Shown here piece by piece: positions 1-11,880 of a stretch of 29,860 nucleotides of DNA. A model generated the notes under the pieces. The model was not told where the DNA came from. It did no database searches and saw nothing but the letters and a program-made list of their open reading frames with translations. Where the stretch lies: the NCBI GenBank assembly GCA_000181795.3, contig CM012955.1:215921-245780 (forward strand), read 5' to 3'. The position numbers were made by a program, and so were the translations under genes. The DNA comes from Trichinella spiralis (Eukaryota > Nematoda > Enoplea > Trichinellida > Trichinellidae). Position 1 is the stretch's first letter. Each line of letters starts with the position of its first letter.

Positions 1-479
1 CCGAGTAAAACCACCCCAATTTTATTACATAAATATCATAAAATAGTAAAGCTTTGAATATTAGAAACCTGACCATTAAAATGAAATCAAAATTTGACAA
101 ATAGCACGCATCACAATGACAACCAGTAAAAATTTAGGTTTGCGACAACGAATAAAACTCATCGCAACAGCAACTAATGAAATTTAGCCGACATGAAAAC
201 CAATGAAATTTAAGGCCAATCAAATGTCGAGCGGCATGCCTTTGAAGTATACTCGTGGAGTAGACCCAAAATAATCATTGTTAAATATTAAATAATTGTA
301 TTTTGTCAAATGTTTGGTTAGCAGCACAGTTTGTGTAAATCATAACCAAAAATAGAATAATTTTTATTGTAAATCCAATCCGCCTGTTCGGAAAAGCTTT
401 CCTGCAGTTATCATCAACAAAAAAAAACATATTTTAACAATTCATTTTGAATAAACAGAAAACAATATGGCAATATTGT
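1..479. other. 3' flank of HHAT, no gene seen
   Basis: AT-rich sequence with no convincing open reading frame or splice-site pair on either strand. It lies downstream of the minus-strand HHAT stop codon and carries one candidate polyadenylation signal for it. Confidence 0.6.
363..368 (-). terminator. candidate polyadenylation signal of HHAT
   Basis: TTTATT on the plus strand reads AATAAA on the minus strand, about 110 nt past the HHAT stop. The hexamer is common in AT-rich DNA, so its position is the only support. Confidence 0.4.
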
Positions 480-2036
480 TCAGTCCACTCTGCTACTAAT
501 TTCCATCGCAAGATGATTGAAGCAATAGCCAAGAGTAACTAATATCACGGCTGGCAGTTTGAACTTCGGGTACGTTTCACCCCAAAATATTCGGTCAACA
601 AAAACTTTTCCCACTTTTGATCCACCCAAGAAATAGTAATTGCTGTAGAGGCCAAACGAAAGCGGAAGCACTTGCAAAAGAGCCAATATTCGTCGGAAAC
701 ATTGGTCACTGATGAGCTTCTCGCGCAACTTTTGCACACTCTGAAAACTGTATATCACTTTGCCAAAGTTTTCTATTAAAATTTCCACCACATTCAGTCC
801 AACCCAAACCATACAGCTGTGCCTAAAGCCATGCCAAACAAGTACAAATGAAAAACTAAGCAATAATCCGACAAGTTTGCGCTCTATACGAAACGATGGT
901 CTGGCTATTGGCAAAAAAATATATTCTTTGAAAAAATCATACAATCCACGGTCAAAATGACGCCATATATTCGAATAAAGTGTCACTCGTGAAATGCATA
1001 TTGGCCCATTTGGTGGTGTCATTTTGTCTAATTTTGCAAAAAATGCGGGAAAGCCAAAAATGACCACATACTTCAAGTGGAAAAATTGCCCTATCAATGC
1101 ACCAATGCAACACAACGTGTCCAGTGGCATACTTGTCAGGAGTTCTACGTTCATTGAGATGGCTTCGAAATAAAGATGATGCAACAGTAATTCAGTAAAA
1201 CAATACCAAAACAGTATACGAATGCCAAATAGTAATGTACGAGACAAGTTCATCTGTCTGCTGTTTCGACGTTCCATGTCCGGTTGAAATCTCTTATATA
1301 TTACAATTAAACTGAGCTGATATGGCAGATAAAGTATATACCAGGCCAATTTAAAGAATCCGTCGAAGAAATGCTCGCAAACTGGTTGATTATCAATCAA
1401 ATCTAAGCAAAAACTCAAACACTGCAACATTTTATAACCGATGAAGCTGATTGATTTGAACGCATCCTGATCGGCGGCAAAATCAACTATTCCTTCCACA
1501 GCTACGTAAAGTATGGCCAATGTGATTGTCCATACGGCCAGCTTTGATCGCAACCAGTAAGCAGCGCCATACATGACCGTCGCAGCAATGAATACAGTAA
1601 GTACAATGTGTGTTGCAAAAAGATACCAACTGGCAAAAATCCAATAAACAATCATGAACCGTTTCCACAACGTCGTTCCCAACAACTTTTCCGTACAATT
1701 AAATAACAATGAATGCAAAAAATACCACGGTAAAGCTTCTCTAACCCAAACGATCCAGTGTTGCCATTCATAATTGTTCGTATCTTTCAATTTATCACCA
1801 ATTAACCATAAATGGCTCTTAGTCAACGGCGCTACAGTATTATTTTGTACTTGAGGTTCATTACTGAGTTGGAAAACTTTGTACCATGTGTAAAAAATGG
1901 TACACGAGATGACGGCAAAGTAGAATGCAGTTTCACTACTGGGCAGCGAGGGATATTTGAAGCGTTGTCTTTTCTTCTGCTCTACAGAACTGATTTCTGC
2001 AGAGCTTTGTACATGCTTTGCACCACGGCGTTTCAT
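480..2036 (-). CDS. HHAT: Hedgehog acyltransferase (protein-cysteine N-palmitoyltransferase HHAT/Rasp), MBOAT family
   Basis: An ER multipass enzyme that, in the known family, transfers palmitate from palmitoyl-CoA to the N-terminal cysteine of secreted Hedgehog-type proteins. I start it at the ATG at 2036; the frame runs nine codons further upstream only to a GTG. This gives 518 residues (human HHAT has 493). Near the N-terminus a hydrophobic segment leads to KDTNNYEWQHW, which lines up with the human KDATDFEW region. The core has LDKMTPPNGPICIS, then IWRHFD, then VWHGF. Cys347, Asp362 and His402 are spaced 15 and 40 apart, as are human Cys324 (heme ligand), Asp339 and His379 (catalytic). 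The C-terminus has SNYYFLGGSKVGK, matching human SNLVFLGGNEVGK. There are many membrane segments throughout. The gene has no intron, unlike its intron-rich neighbour. Nematodes have Hedgehog-related rather than classical Hedgehog ligands, so the substrate is unknown. Confidence 0.93.
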   Translation of the reverse strand: MKRRGAKHVQSSAEISSVEQKKRQRFKYPSLPSSETAFYFAVISCTIFYTWYKVFQLSNEPQVQNNTVAPLTKSHLWLIGDKLKDTNNYEWQHWIVWVREALPWYFLHSLLFNCTEKLLGTTLWKRFMIVYWIFASWYLFATHIVLTVFIAATVMYGAAYWLRSKLAVWTITLAILYVAVEGIVDFAADQDAFKSISFIGYKMLQCLSFCLDLIDNQPVCEHFFDGFFKLAWYILYLPYQLSLIVIYKRFQPDMERRNSRQMNLSRTLLFGIRILFWYCFTELLLHHLYFEAISMNVELLTSMPLDTLCCIGALIGQFFHLKYVVIFGFPAFFAKLDKMTPPNGPICISRVTLYSNIWRHFDRGLYDFFKEYIFLPIARPSFRIERKLVGLLLSFSFVLVWHGFRHSCMVWVGLNVVEILIENFGKVIYSFQSVQKLREKLISDQCFRRILALLQVLPLSFGLYSNYYFLGGSKVGKVFVDRIFWGETYPKFKLPAVILVTLGYCFNHLAMEISSRVD

Positions 2037-3086
2037 CGATGCGACGATGTGGTGGTTCGTCACCGTCGTTTTTTCTGGCAGACAACAAGCAAGCCGATTG
2101 CTTCTTCAAAACTTTGTCTTCATTTCTGCACATTATGCCTGCTGGTTGACGACCTCTACGATCCATTTTATTCCACTTATAAAACAGGTTTACAAGCGTC
2201 ACATCAACTATGCGACCTACATCTGACCAAGGTAAGCGATCGGTTTTTTTTCCATTTTGAAATTCTACTACTCTCCGGTCGAATAGTATTTTCTCTTTTT
2301 CATCCTCCATTCTCTAATAGGTATATTTATTTATTTATTTCTGATGGTGAATATTCACCATGAAATCATATTTTTATTTCCAAATTTCATATAATATCAG
2401 ACTTCTTTTCACTTAACCAGTCGACATATAAATTCATATCAGCAAACAAAACATATGCGTTACTTTGAATAATTATAAAAAAATCTTTGTTTAAACATTT
2501 TCCAATATACGAGTTTCAAGTTGAATTTCATTTTCTCATTTGACCTTGACACTGAATGTAAGTTTCATTCTGCGAATTTATAAAAGATATATTTTTTACA
2601 ATTTGTGAGCACAGGGCAAAGCTCTTTTGAACTTGGAAAAATTTATTACTGCCCAGCTATTAAAAATTAATAATTTTTGACATAAACTTCTTGACATGCG
2701 TACACAATAATGCAGGACGCCGTTTCAACAAATTTGTCAATGATGAAAAAAAAGGGGGACACGCTTTCCAACATTTTCTGCGTCGAATAATATCTTATAC
2801 AGTAGGTTAATAATAAAGTGAAATCGATCAAGATGGCGATTTGTTTTTGCGACACACTAAATCTGGTTAAAATTGCAACAATTTTCTAGCGAAATAGGCT
2901 TTGCAATTGTTGTATCGTTGTTGTAGATAGTTTTTGATTGTGGAAATTAACGAAAACTTTTATCTGAATAACACGACAATAAATCAAGCATCCGTGCAAA
3001 TTAGGAGCTTTATTGAATTTCATTAAATTGTGAAAATGACTTAAATTATAAATCTACTTGATTGACGAAGCTAGTTGAGATCAAAT
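2037..3086. other. intergenic region between HHAT and PPP4R4
   Basis: About 1 kb of AT-rich DNA between two minus-strand genes: 5' flank of HHAT and 3' flank of PPP4R4. A short ATTT run lies at 2321-2339. The plus-strand frame crossing 1812-2363 mirrors the HHAT coding strand. No promoter element stands out for HHAT. Confidence 0.5.
3009..3014 (-). terminator. candidate polyadenylation signal of PPP4R4
   Basis: AATAAA on the minus strand, 73 nt past the TAA at 3087-3089. The distance suits a short 3' UTR. Confidence 0.5.
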
Positions 3087-4771
3087 TTAAACATTTCTGG
3101 ATCGCGAATTTCCTCCACTTCCATTACGGACGTACAGAACGCTGCTACTTTTTACCCGAGTCAATGAATAAGAAGATGAGCTTCTCTTAGAATCAGACTG
3201 CGATCCATTTCGAATTGTGTTCAGTACATTTGAAGTTGAGCCACTCCTTTCTAGAAATATGTAAATTTGAAATCTTGTAAATTTTTCATCTTCTCAATGC
3301 AAACCGATTACCAAGCGATCTGCTTGTTTTATCGTCTCCACTTTTTCCGGATGCGTCAGAAGTAAAACTCTGGCTAAAATATTAAAAATTTACTTTGAAT
3401 AAATTCAATATGCATTATAATATTTTATATTTTTTCTTTTACTATTCAACAACAACAACAACAACACTTGTCACTTTTTTCTGTTATTCTGCTTCGATGC
3501 TGGACAAAGAAAAGACATCACAGATGAAATGTTAATTTCGATTTGAACATTTAGAACAAATGTAAACAGTGATGATAACAACTAAATTGATAATATTGCA
3601 ACTGACCTAAATTGTTCTCATTTTGAAAATATAGTTGTAATTATTATTTTAAAAAATAAAAGAAAAGAAAATTAAACTGTAAACTTATTGTTAAATGACT
3701 TTTACTTTTACATTTTACAGTTTATCCAATGCATATGAGCATACACACATACATACGTTTCATTAGTATTTAGAATTGATGTTTAGAAATTTGAATAATT
3801 AATTTTTGTGATTGAAAATTGAAATAGACTCACTTCATTCGTCTTGGATATTGATGGGATGTAGTTTTTTTCATAAGACTTTCCTGATGCTTGGCCATTG
3901 ATTGTTCAAATTTGGCGATGGACTTCATCACACTTCCGGTACAGATAACGGCTGGAGTGCGCAGCGGCTTCGAAGCTACGCTTGGCTTGTTCATTTTCAA
4001 AATTGGAGTAGGCTTGACAACAATTTTCTTTCCATTCGGTCCTCCTTTTGTCAATGCAACCGGCTGCGGTGGGGCATTCGGTGATTCTGCATTTTTGGAT
4101 TTTTCCGCGGCAACATTCTTCTTCGATACTGTGCTATTATTATAAGATCCTGGTGTGAGTTTTCGCTTTTCAGCAGCAGCATTCTTCTGGTTCGGTGTCG
4201 TTAGATTTTCATTTGAAGAAGTCTTCTGGGTTGTCTTTGATTTGTCCACTGAGGTTCTTTTGTATGCTGCTGTCTTGTTTTCTGATGTAGAAATTTGGGA
4301 AACGGATTTGGCTTTCACCGGGATGTTGCTAGCCTTTTTACAATCCACACTGGTCGGTTTAGAATCTGTCATATGTCTGGTTCTAACACGTTCGTAAGAT
4401 TGCCCGGTTGGTCGAGGACTGGCATCTCTGTGAAGCAGTTGCTGTGGTTGTACAACAGCCGTCCTGCGACTGCTTGCACGTGGGATGTGTCCAGATTTTG
4501 TATCTGAAACTGCTTCCCCTGCTTTATCGAGCTTTTTTACATTTGCATTAAGCGTGTTTCCATTTTTCAGTTTTTGTTGTTGTTGTTGTTGTTGTGGTGG
4601 TGGTGGTGCAGGTGGAATTGATGTCGGATGCACCGCGACGATCGGTTGAACGCTGGCCACTGCAGTAGTTTTCACTGTTGGTTTTTTCAATTTATCTTTG
4701 TCAGGCAGCTCTGTGTTTTCTGCATGAATATTGGTTTGATTGCCTGGTGTTTCCCCTATTTCAGCAAGTAC
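3087..4771 (-). other. PPP4R4: PPP4R4 low-complexity tail exons 17-19
   Basis: Exon 17 (4771-3834) encodes about 312 residues rich in K, S, T, P, N and A, with a polyproline-polyglutamine stretch. A more regular helix-like segment near its end contains KSIAKFEQSMAKHQESLMKK. Exons 18 and 19 add a Ser-rich basic end (SQSDSKRSSSSYSLTR) and the TAA stop. Vertebrate PPP4R4 also ends in a long basic, Ser-rich disordered tail, though this one is longer. The exon 17 frame runs into a stop just past the GTGAGT donor at 3833-3828, so without splicing the protein would end there; the phase fit to exons 18 and 19 favours splicing. Confidence 0.8.
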
Positions 4772-7700
4772 CTTGGAAAAGAAAATACATGTATGCGTGT
4801 GGTCACGAAAATTATTTCACAAATAGACACTAGAAATCACTTACTTGAGCGCGAATTCGTTTAAAAGTAACCGATTTTTCCACAGCATCCAATTTCGAAA
4901 GAGCATCTCGCAGTCCAAGTAGGAGATTATTTTCTTTAGGCAAATTAAGCGCTGACTTGAATACTGGAAAAAGGCTGCATAATTTCAAACTAAACACAGT
5001 AAATATATATATATATGTATATCGTGAAACCTACTTTATATTATTTGAAATGTGAATTATCTAACCGAACATCTATAACAGGATCATCGATCATTTTTAA
5101 TGCCGAATACAAGAGCTTTTCTTTGAACAGTTCAACCAATCCCATTTTAATTGCCATTTCGCAAGCCACCAAATACAATACTCGTCGTTTGGCACTTTTA
5201 TGACACTGAAGGCCTATCAATAGCAGCCGGAATATCATATTAAAAGTGAACTGTCCAATTGAGCAACTCTTTTCAAGTTTATTTAAATTGTGCTATTTGA
5301 AACTAATTAATTAATTAAATTTCATTTATTGGATCGTGATTTCTTCAATATACTTCAACAGTACTGATCAACGATTTTAGCAAATGCTGCATAAATAATA
5401 ATAGCTCCATTTTCGTTCCTTATGTTTTTTTAGTAACAGTAACTAACCTTCTCTGGATTAGTTTGTTTTAACGTATAAATTTTTAAAACTAGCATTTGTA
5501 TTTTCGATTGTTCACGGTAGTTGAAGCATTTTTAACATGTAAACAATGTTACGTACAATTTATAAAGAAATCCACCAAACTTTGAACTTGTTTGCTGCAT
5601 TTGAGCTGCGAAATCCATGTCAGCATAGTTTTCAAGCAGGCAAAGCGACAAGGGATAGCTTGCTTGAATTAAAAATTTACATAAATAAATATATCGTTCT
5701 TGATATTAATTACATTAGAATGATAACACAAACCACGTGCAAAACTTCATCTTTTAGCATTGGAACAAAGCTTGTTATTAGCACATCTTCACCAACACAA
5801 CTTAAAAGTGATCGTAAAGCCAATATATACTGTTCATGACATCTCCAATTGCTCGAATTTCTTATAAGACGATTACACGCAAGAAGTACACGAGTGAGCT
5901 GAGATGGGTGTGATTTCTGAGATATATTTCACTTAGATTGATAAATTTAAATTATGAACTTCCAACTTACATGAGTCGGTATTTCTGAATCCTTCTTCGG
6001 TGGGGACGTCTTGTACATATAACTCAATGTTTCATCCAAATGCTTAGCAAGACCTTCTATTACCTAAAAAGAGTTCAGTTAAATAAATTTATGTTCAATT
6101 ATACAATCAGTTTGTATTAACATATCCAAATAAAAATGAGGATATAAGAGAAAAGTATAAACGCGTCAGTGAAAAAATATCTTACGTCAGTATCGCCAGA
6201 GTATATCAGATCAATGAAACAATCCATCAATTCTGACGAATGCGGGTCAAAAAATTTGGCTATAATGTGAAAAGACAAAGCCGCCTGCTTTTGCACTTCA
6301 CTGTCCGTGTCTTGGCATAAACGCCGATATACTGGTAAAAGTGAGGTTCGAAATTCGTTCAAAGTCATCAGTTCCGTAAGAATCTATTAAAATTACAATA
6401 ATATGCTAAAATATATCAGGCATTGCAAAAAGAAAAATCGTTGAAACTGTTTAAATTAAAATTTCTGGTGCATTTTATTTATGAATAAAGGGTATGAATT
6501 GAATATATAAAAATTAAATTCCAAAATATGTTAGTAATAAGTTTACAATATTTGGAAAGATAAAATGATAAAAGAAACATACTGAAATAGCTGCTGCAGC
6601 AGAACGACGACATGTGATCGATGCTATATTCGGATCCATACGTTTGGAAACATAATCCTAAGTATATACATCGTTGTAAACACATATTTTAAGATATAAA
6701 TTACAATCGCTTTTCGTAATAGAGATTAAGAAGAAGAAAGAGTATTCCATACGTAATCTCCATTTACAGTCTCTTCTCCGTCAGGTTTTTCTTCTGTGCC
6801 AAGCGAAGATAGCTGCTGAAATATTTCAATAATCCATGTTTTTTCAGAATTTGTCATCTTATCTAAAAAGCATATCTAATAAAAGGACAAAATACGCAGG
6901 TTATGAAGTAGCATTTACCATCCAATGACTCGCATAACTTTTTCAGAACTTTAGCCAAAATCAACAAACTAGACGTGCTTTTTGTTAACAAAGCATCTTC
7001 AGCACATTTCTTTATTATTGGCATGAATATATTCGAGCGGGTTTCTAAATTGCAATTTTTTAATCAACTTCATTATCTTTACTGATGAACGGTTTTCTTT
7101 GCTGCAAGCAACAAAGTTTGATATTGCGCAGTAGATTTGGTTTATCATAAATTGAAATTATTAAAACATTTTAATTCAATAGCCTAACACTGAAGTTGTT
7201 TTACATTGAACATTGAAACATTAAGTAAATTTTAGCAAATTGCCGTCATTTTTAGAGAATGCATGAATTAGCATGTTTACAAAAAAGTTGGATGATTTTC
7301 TTGTATGTTATTATAATAAAAATTAATACAGTTATAAGCGAACCTTTGTCGAATCGAAATAAAACGCTGACAATTGCTTCAAAGTCAGCTTCACGGACAG
7401 TTTCATCTTCATCTTTGTTCAGTTCAATTAGCATAGGAAGCAAAATAGATTTTATATCTGCAGAACTGAAAAATACAAAAAGTTTACTGTTATGAGAAAA
7501 AACAGTTATGCAAAAATAGCACAATTCATGCCTGATAAACAAAACTATAGTAGGTAATTGCTGACAAGCTGTAGCTCGAATTCTTGAGTCAGGATCTTGA
7601 CACTGCGCTTGTACAACTGGTAGAATTTTTCGCCTCACTCTGGCATCAAATTAAACATGTTCATTTGAATAATAATCAATTTATATTTCAAAATGTTTGT

Positions 7701-10684
7701 TATTATTATTTTTCATAAAATTTGAAAAACAATTTTTGCCATCTGATTGAAAAGCTCATAAGGTTTTATTTATTATTTACTCGTCAGGTGAAATTTTAGG
7801 TGCTATTTGTCCAAGAAGTTTCCCTCCAAATAAACGAGCGTAAATGGAATTCATTTGCTGAGATTTTTGCAAAGCAGTTGGTAAAACCTATAACATATAA
7901 AACCAAATAGACGCAATAAATAGCAACGCTGTGTAGTTGTTCAAATACTTCACTTGTCAGCAGTGGGGTCGAAATGACGTCGATAACATCGATAATCATT
8001 TCCATCCAAGCTGCTCGAACAACTGAAATTATCAAAATTAGTGCTGAACATATGCAAATGTTGCAATTATCTTAAATATGCAGCAGTGCGAAAATTTATT
8101 ATAAATATTGAATAGGAAATGATGATCACTTTAAACGCAGAAAATTGTCAAATGAAAATTAGATTAAAGAATGTAGCGATATTAAATTAGCATTTTTTAC
8201 TGACAAAAATATCAGATAAAATTCATTTTTCAACCTATAAAAAGAATTTTGAAAAAGAAAATCATGCAATAATAGAATTACGTGCTAAAATTACTCGTCG
8301 ATAAGAATATTTGTATATTATTTAGTGAAAATTTGAATACTATGTTTTCAAGAAGTGTAAAATAGAAGAAAGCAATTTACTGGAATCCTGGTTGTCAATA
8401 ACTTTGAAAATTATTTTCAAAATAGATTTGCATATTTGTTCATTTTTTGCCATCGCGTGCTCTAATATGCTTCTGAATACTTCGCAGGTCTCGAATTGGA
8501 TGTCCATTCCGCAATTCGATAAGCACAGCATTGCCTTGAATTACAATACATAACAAACGCATACGTTTATTATTTGTGCAGACAGAAAAATGAAACCTGC
8601 TTACTTCCACCGTAGGTAGAACATCTCTGAGTAGTTTGAGTTTGTTGACCAAAAAGCCAGGCAAATTTCGCACCACGCAAATTCGTTGGTTTTCTGATCC
8701 ATCGCTAAATAATTATTTCATATTTCTATGTTTCTATTGAAAATTTTTTCTTTTATCACCAAATTTCCTCATTGTATGTTTGTCCATTTTATTGGATAAT
8801 TATTCACTACAGAAAGGCAATAAATAAATAAAGTTTATTGGAATGATATTCTGCAATAGCCATTTTCTGAAACAAGAAAGTTGCTTTTTCTTAATTTCGC
8901 ATTTGAAATTTTAAAAGTGAAAATTCCGTTGACAATATAGACAAAATGCTTCTAAGCAAATATTGAATGCTAAACAGACTTTTGCTTCATGAAAGTATTA
9001 TTCAATCTTCATTCCTCAACTCAACTCATCTCGACAGGTCTGAGCATCAGTTTTATATTGTTTCAAAAACGAAAAAAAAGTCATGAATGACGATTAATTT
9101 TAATTCAATTTTCAGAAATTTTAATAAATAACAGACAAAACTTTAGCATGTATACACACACGCGCGCACACACACACCTCTTGTAAATAGATTTTATAAC
9201 AAATTGCATCAAAGTACATTCTTCCTGTTTTGTTGAATATAGTTATCATATCTCATGATGTATTTGTTGAAAATAAGTTTAAAACAACCTTTTTACTGTT
9301 CTTCGGTAAAATCAAGTGAAAACTACAAATGGCAAATTATCTGGAAAAAATGCTTGTGAATAATACTTAAAAGCTGCAACCTTGCTTGTGCAAGTGTAAT
9401 TTTTAAAAGTCATTTTAATGAATTGCATAATAAAGCACTCTTTTTTGCATAATAAATAGCACGTAATTGCTAGCCTTGTCAAGCAGCTTGAAGCAGTTTC
9501 ACGAAGAGTAGTAGCAGTAGTAGAAGAGAAGAAAAGCAGCATAGCAAGCAAGAAGCTAGTGCCACCAAACAAACAAGTTTTGATGTGTTAAAAATATTTT
9601 TCTTTCATTCTAAACTCCCGTAGCGTTTGTAAATTTGTGTAAAGTATATTTGGAACCCTTTTTGGCAATAATTTGAATATGATAATTGGAATTTTTATCA
9701 CCTCACATTCCCTGCATGTGGTCCACATGGCAACATCAATCCCCAGAGGCGTTGAATAGAATCCAAAAGTCAAATAAATAGTAAAGCTAGTAATGAGGAT
9801 TTTGTTGGAAAAATTTTTTACCACTGTTCCACTCTCTTACGATTGAATGACATGTTTCAGTATGAAACTGCATCCAGATAGAAAAATGCTCGTGCATTCT
9901 ATGTCAACTGCAGATGTTTGCATAGCAAAATCGTAAATAGCAACAGCAATAAAAGCTATTACGTAAATAAGCACAGGTAGTGAAAAGCTGAAATGAAAGT
10001 CTTGCTCTTTGTTAACTGAAAATGCTAAAATTTTTATTATATAATTGAAATGATCACGTAACGGAACATTTGTTTGTGCTTATTTTTTTTCTTTTGAAAA
10101 ATACGATAAGAAAGAAAATAAAAGCGACTGAAATAAATATCATTTCTGATTTTACGATTTAAAAGCTTAGTGGAAAGTTGGTTTGATTTTAAAGCTAAAA
10201 CTTAAACATAATGCTGCTTAATTCTGTTCAAGCAATCTTCTGTTATTAGTTGAAACACATGCGCGCCATCAGATTGCTTGCTTTATTGTGCAATTGGAAT
10301 ATAATTTTGAATTCAGTTTTAATCGACATATAACAACACAACGACAAACGGAATTTTATACAAGTTTTATAAAATGTGTACGTGATTTTATTTTTCTTTT
10401 ATTATTGAAATGAAATCAACTGAAGTGATTTCCCTTTGCACTATTGAAATACTGGCATAAAGTTGAAAAGAAAATAATATTATATACTGCTTATAAAGAA
10501 ATTTTCACAATAAATAAGTCCAATGTAATTGATAACAATTATAATAGGTGATGAAACCGTTTTGCAAATGCTTATTCTTTTCAAAATATTTACAAGAGAT
10601 TGCGCAACGTATTCAACAAACGTAAATTTTAGATCAGCTTTTTCATATTGAATAATAATGCATTTTACAAAATTACAAAACATG

Positions 10685-10715
<31 letters not shown>

Positions 10716-11343
10716 TAATTTGTAATAAAATTTCTGAACATTGTTATAGTCATTTGTAGCAATTAATAAAAAGGCTGTTTAATGAAATGTGGTGTATGTC
10801 GTCGAATAGAAATGGTAAAACAATTGCTTCGTTGCTATCAGTGGTTGTTTGCACAAGGGTGACAGCAAAACTTCAGTTATTTTGCTTATAAATTTTTAAA
10901 TTTAAGCATTAACATAAATAAGCTCTAATATCTTTACTTTAGAAAATTTATAACTTCTCAGAAATTTTGTCAACAAGAAAATTATAATTCTATAATTAAA
11001 TTATGAAATGAATACACACACACACACACACACAGACGCACACATAATCCTTGAAAACATTATCCACATTCAAGAGTTTTCCATGTATACAGTAGTTGTA
11101 TGTATGATATGGTTGAAATTTAGTTTGAATTCGAAGAACGCTTACAGTTTTACATGGTTGATGTAAGGTTATTTATATGTATAAACTTGATGTAGTTTTG
11201 ATTTAAAACAAAATTTGTGTTTATCTTATTTAAAATTTAATACAGCAAAAAAACAAAGAAAAAATATTTTTAACTTACGTGAGTACAGCAATCAGTTGAT
11301 CAGCGGTGATTTGGTCAATATCAAGCGGAATATCTCCGCTCAT
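3087..11343 (-). CDS. PPP4R4: PPP4R4-type HEAT-repeat regulatory subunit of protein phosphatase 4 (19 exons)
   Basis: In vertebrates PPP4R4 binds the PP4 catalytic subunit through its HEAT repeats; it acts in the cytoplasm. Exons from 5' to 3': 11343-11279, 8704-8605, 8534-8381, 8022-7949, 7887-7781, 7639-7532, 7465-7344, 7044-6919, 6862-6753, 6657-6583, 6383-6186, 6063-5971, 5898-5737, 5662-5557, 5213-5066, 4989-4845, 4771-3834, 3373-3312, 3250-3087. All phases agree and the total is 3057 nt (1018 residues plus stop; human PPP4R4 is about 870). Recalled human sequence aligns almost without gaps through exons 2-16, for example RRKILPVVQAQCQD with KREILPLVKSLCQD and FKSALNLP with VKSTLKIP. The start ATG gives MSGDIPLD; the N-terminal extension of the human protein is not seen, so an upstream exon cannot be excluded. 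Function as a PP4 subunit is inferred from similarity. Confidence 0.9.
4574..4608 (-). repeat. coding CAA/CCA repeat (polyQ next to polyP)
   Basis: TTG triplets followed by TGG triplets on the plus strand read as about seven Gln after a Pro-rich run in PPP4R4 exon 17. The length is likely to vary between strains. Confidence 0.85.
4845..8704 (-). other. PPP4R4: PPP4R4 HEAT-repeat exons 2-16
   Basis: These 15 exons encode residues 22-631, the helical-repeat body that should bind the phosphatase. Repeats with the usual HEAT pattern (P, V/I-R, hydrophobic helices) are visible, for example LCQDTDSEVQKQAALSFHI in exon 11 and KMIDDPVIDVRLKLC across exons 15-16. Most introns here are 56-141 nt; longer ones follow exons 7 (299), 10 (199) and 14 (343). 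Several choices of splice site were settled by phase plus residue-by-residue length match to the vertebrate protein. Exon 4 ends at a GTATTT donor rather than a later GT, and exon 14 ends at GTACGT rather than at GTAACA four bases on. Confidence 0.88.
7466..7531 (-). other. PPP4R4 intron 6, possible GC-AG intron
   Basis: The exon before it reads QLPTIVLFI and the exon after it SADIKSILLP. A donor at AG|GC (exon end 7532) keeps the 18-residue spacing between QL and LP seen in recalled human PPP4R4. The nearest in-phase GT donor (exon end 7523, GTGCTA) would add three residues. Either is possible. Confidence 0.45.
9153..9177. repeat. AC/GC dinucleotide repeat
   Basis: Alternating purine-pyrimidine tract of CA units interrupted by a short CG run, inside PPP4R4 intron 1. 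Such tracts can adopt Z-DNA. Confidence 0.95.
10682..10714. repeat. ATGT tetranucleotide repeat
   Basis: About eight perfect units inside PPP4R4 intron 1. Confidence 0.95.
11014..11034. repeat. CA dinucleotide repeat
   Basis: About ten perfect CA units, followed by an imperfect CA stretch to about 11043, in PPP4R4 intron 1. Confidence 0.95.
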
Positions 11344-11880
11344 TGAAAGGGCAATATATATTCATTGAAAAGCAACAATTAAAAAAATATAATAAAATAA
11401 ATAAAAATACACTCAAATCAACAACGGTCAAATAAATATTAGCGAAAATGTGTGTGCGTGTTGTTGAATGGAAGTTAAACTTTTCCAACTGGACTTTTAG
11501 GATGAGAAGAAGCGGAAGAAAAATTAGTTAAAAGCAACAAACGAATAATAATGAAGAAGAAGAAGAAGAAGAAGCAGAACTTCAATGAAACGTCCATTCT
11601 GGCTTGCGGAAGCTTTTCACTGCGGCAAACGTGGCCAACCAGCGTCAAAGGGCGGCCAGCTAACGCTAACACGTTAGCAGCTGTTTGTTTAATATACACT
11701 TGGATAGCCGAACAAAGAGTTGGCTATAACCAAATGCAATCGACACTAACAGTTGTCAGCAGTCACCTGACTGATGAAATGCCGACAACCTGGACAAATG
11801 CTCACACCGTACCCGTCAAATGGCTATTCAACTTCTTATCATAATTTACAATTTGATGGTAAATTATTTCTAAATTGACA
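11344..11880. promoter_or_regulatory. 5' flank of PPP4R4, GC-richer island
   Basis: The 500 bases upstream of the PPP4R4 start contain a GAA triplet run (11553-11574) and then about 270 bases of clearly higher G+C content (11575-11845). The composition shift beside a gene start suggests the promoter or 5' UTR. Open frames occur on both strands, but neither shows a recognisable domain and one starts in the GAA run. No TATA or initiator motif was identified. Confidence 0.35.
11553..11574. repeat. GAA trinucleotide repeat
   Basis: About seven perfect GAA/AAG units upstream of PPP4R4. Confidence 0.95.

Larger units (their letters stand above)
8705..11278 (-). other. PPP4R4 intron 1 (2574 nt)
   Basis: Bounded by a GTAAGT donor (11278-11273) and a TTTAG acceptor (8706-8705), with phase 2 matching on both sides. 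It is AT-rich and contains simple repeats but no nested gene that I can support. It is several times longer than the other introns of this gene, which may make it a site of regulatory elements. Confidence 0.8.

Noticed and set aside
1812-2363. Plus-strand open frame of 183 codons
   Set aside because: Its first part is the mirror of HHAT, which has clear family motifs; the rest has no recognisable feature and no start or splice support.
3891-4397. Several plus-strand open frames opposite PPP4R4 exon 17
   Set aside because: Low-complexity coding sequence on the minus strand leaves open frames on the other strand; none has domain features.
11551-11844. Plus-strand frame of 97 codons starting in the GAA repeat
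   Set aside because: The start is the microsatellite itself and the remainder shows no domain. It is better explained as GC-richer promoter or 5' UTR of PPP4R4.
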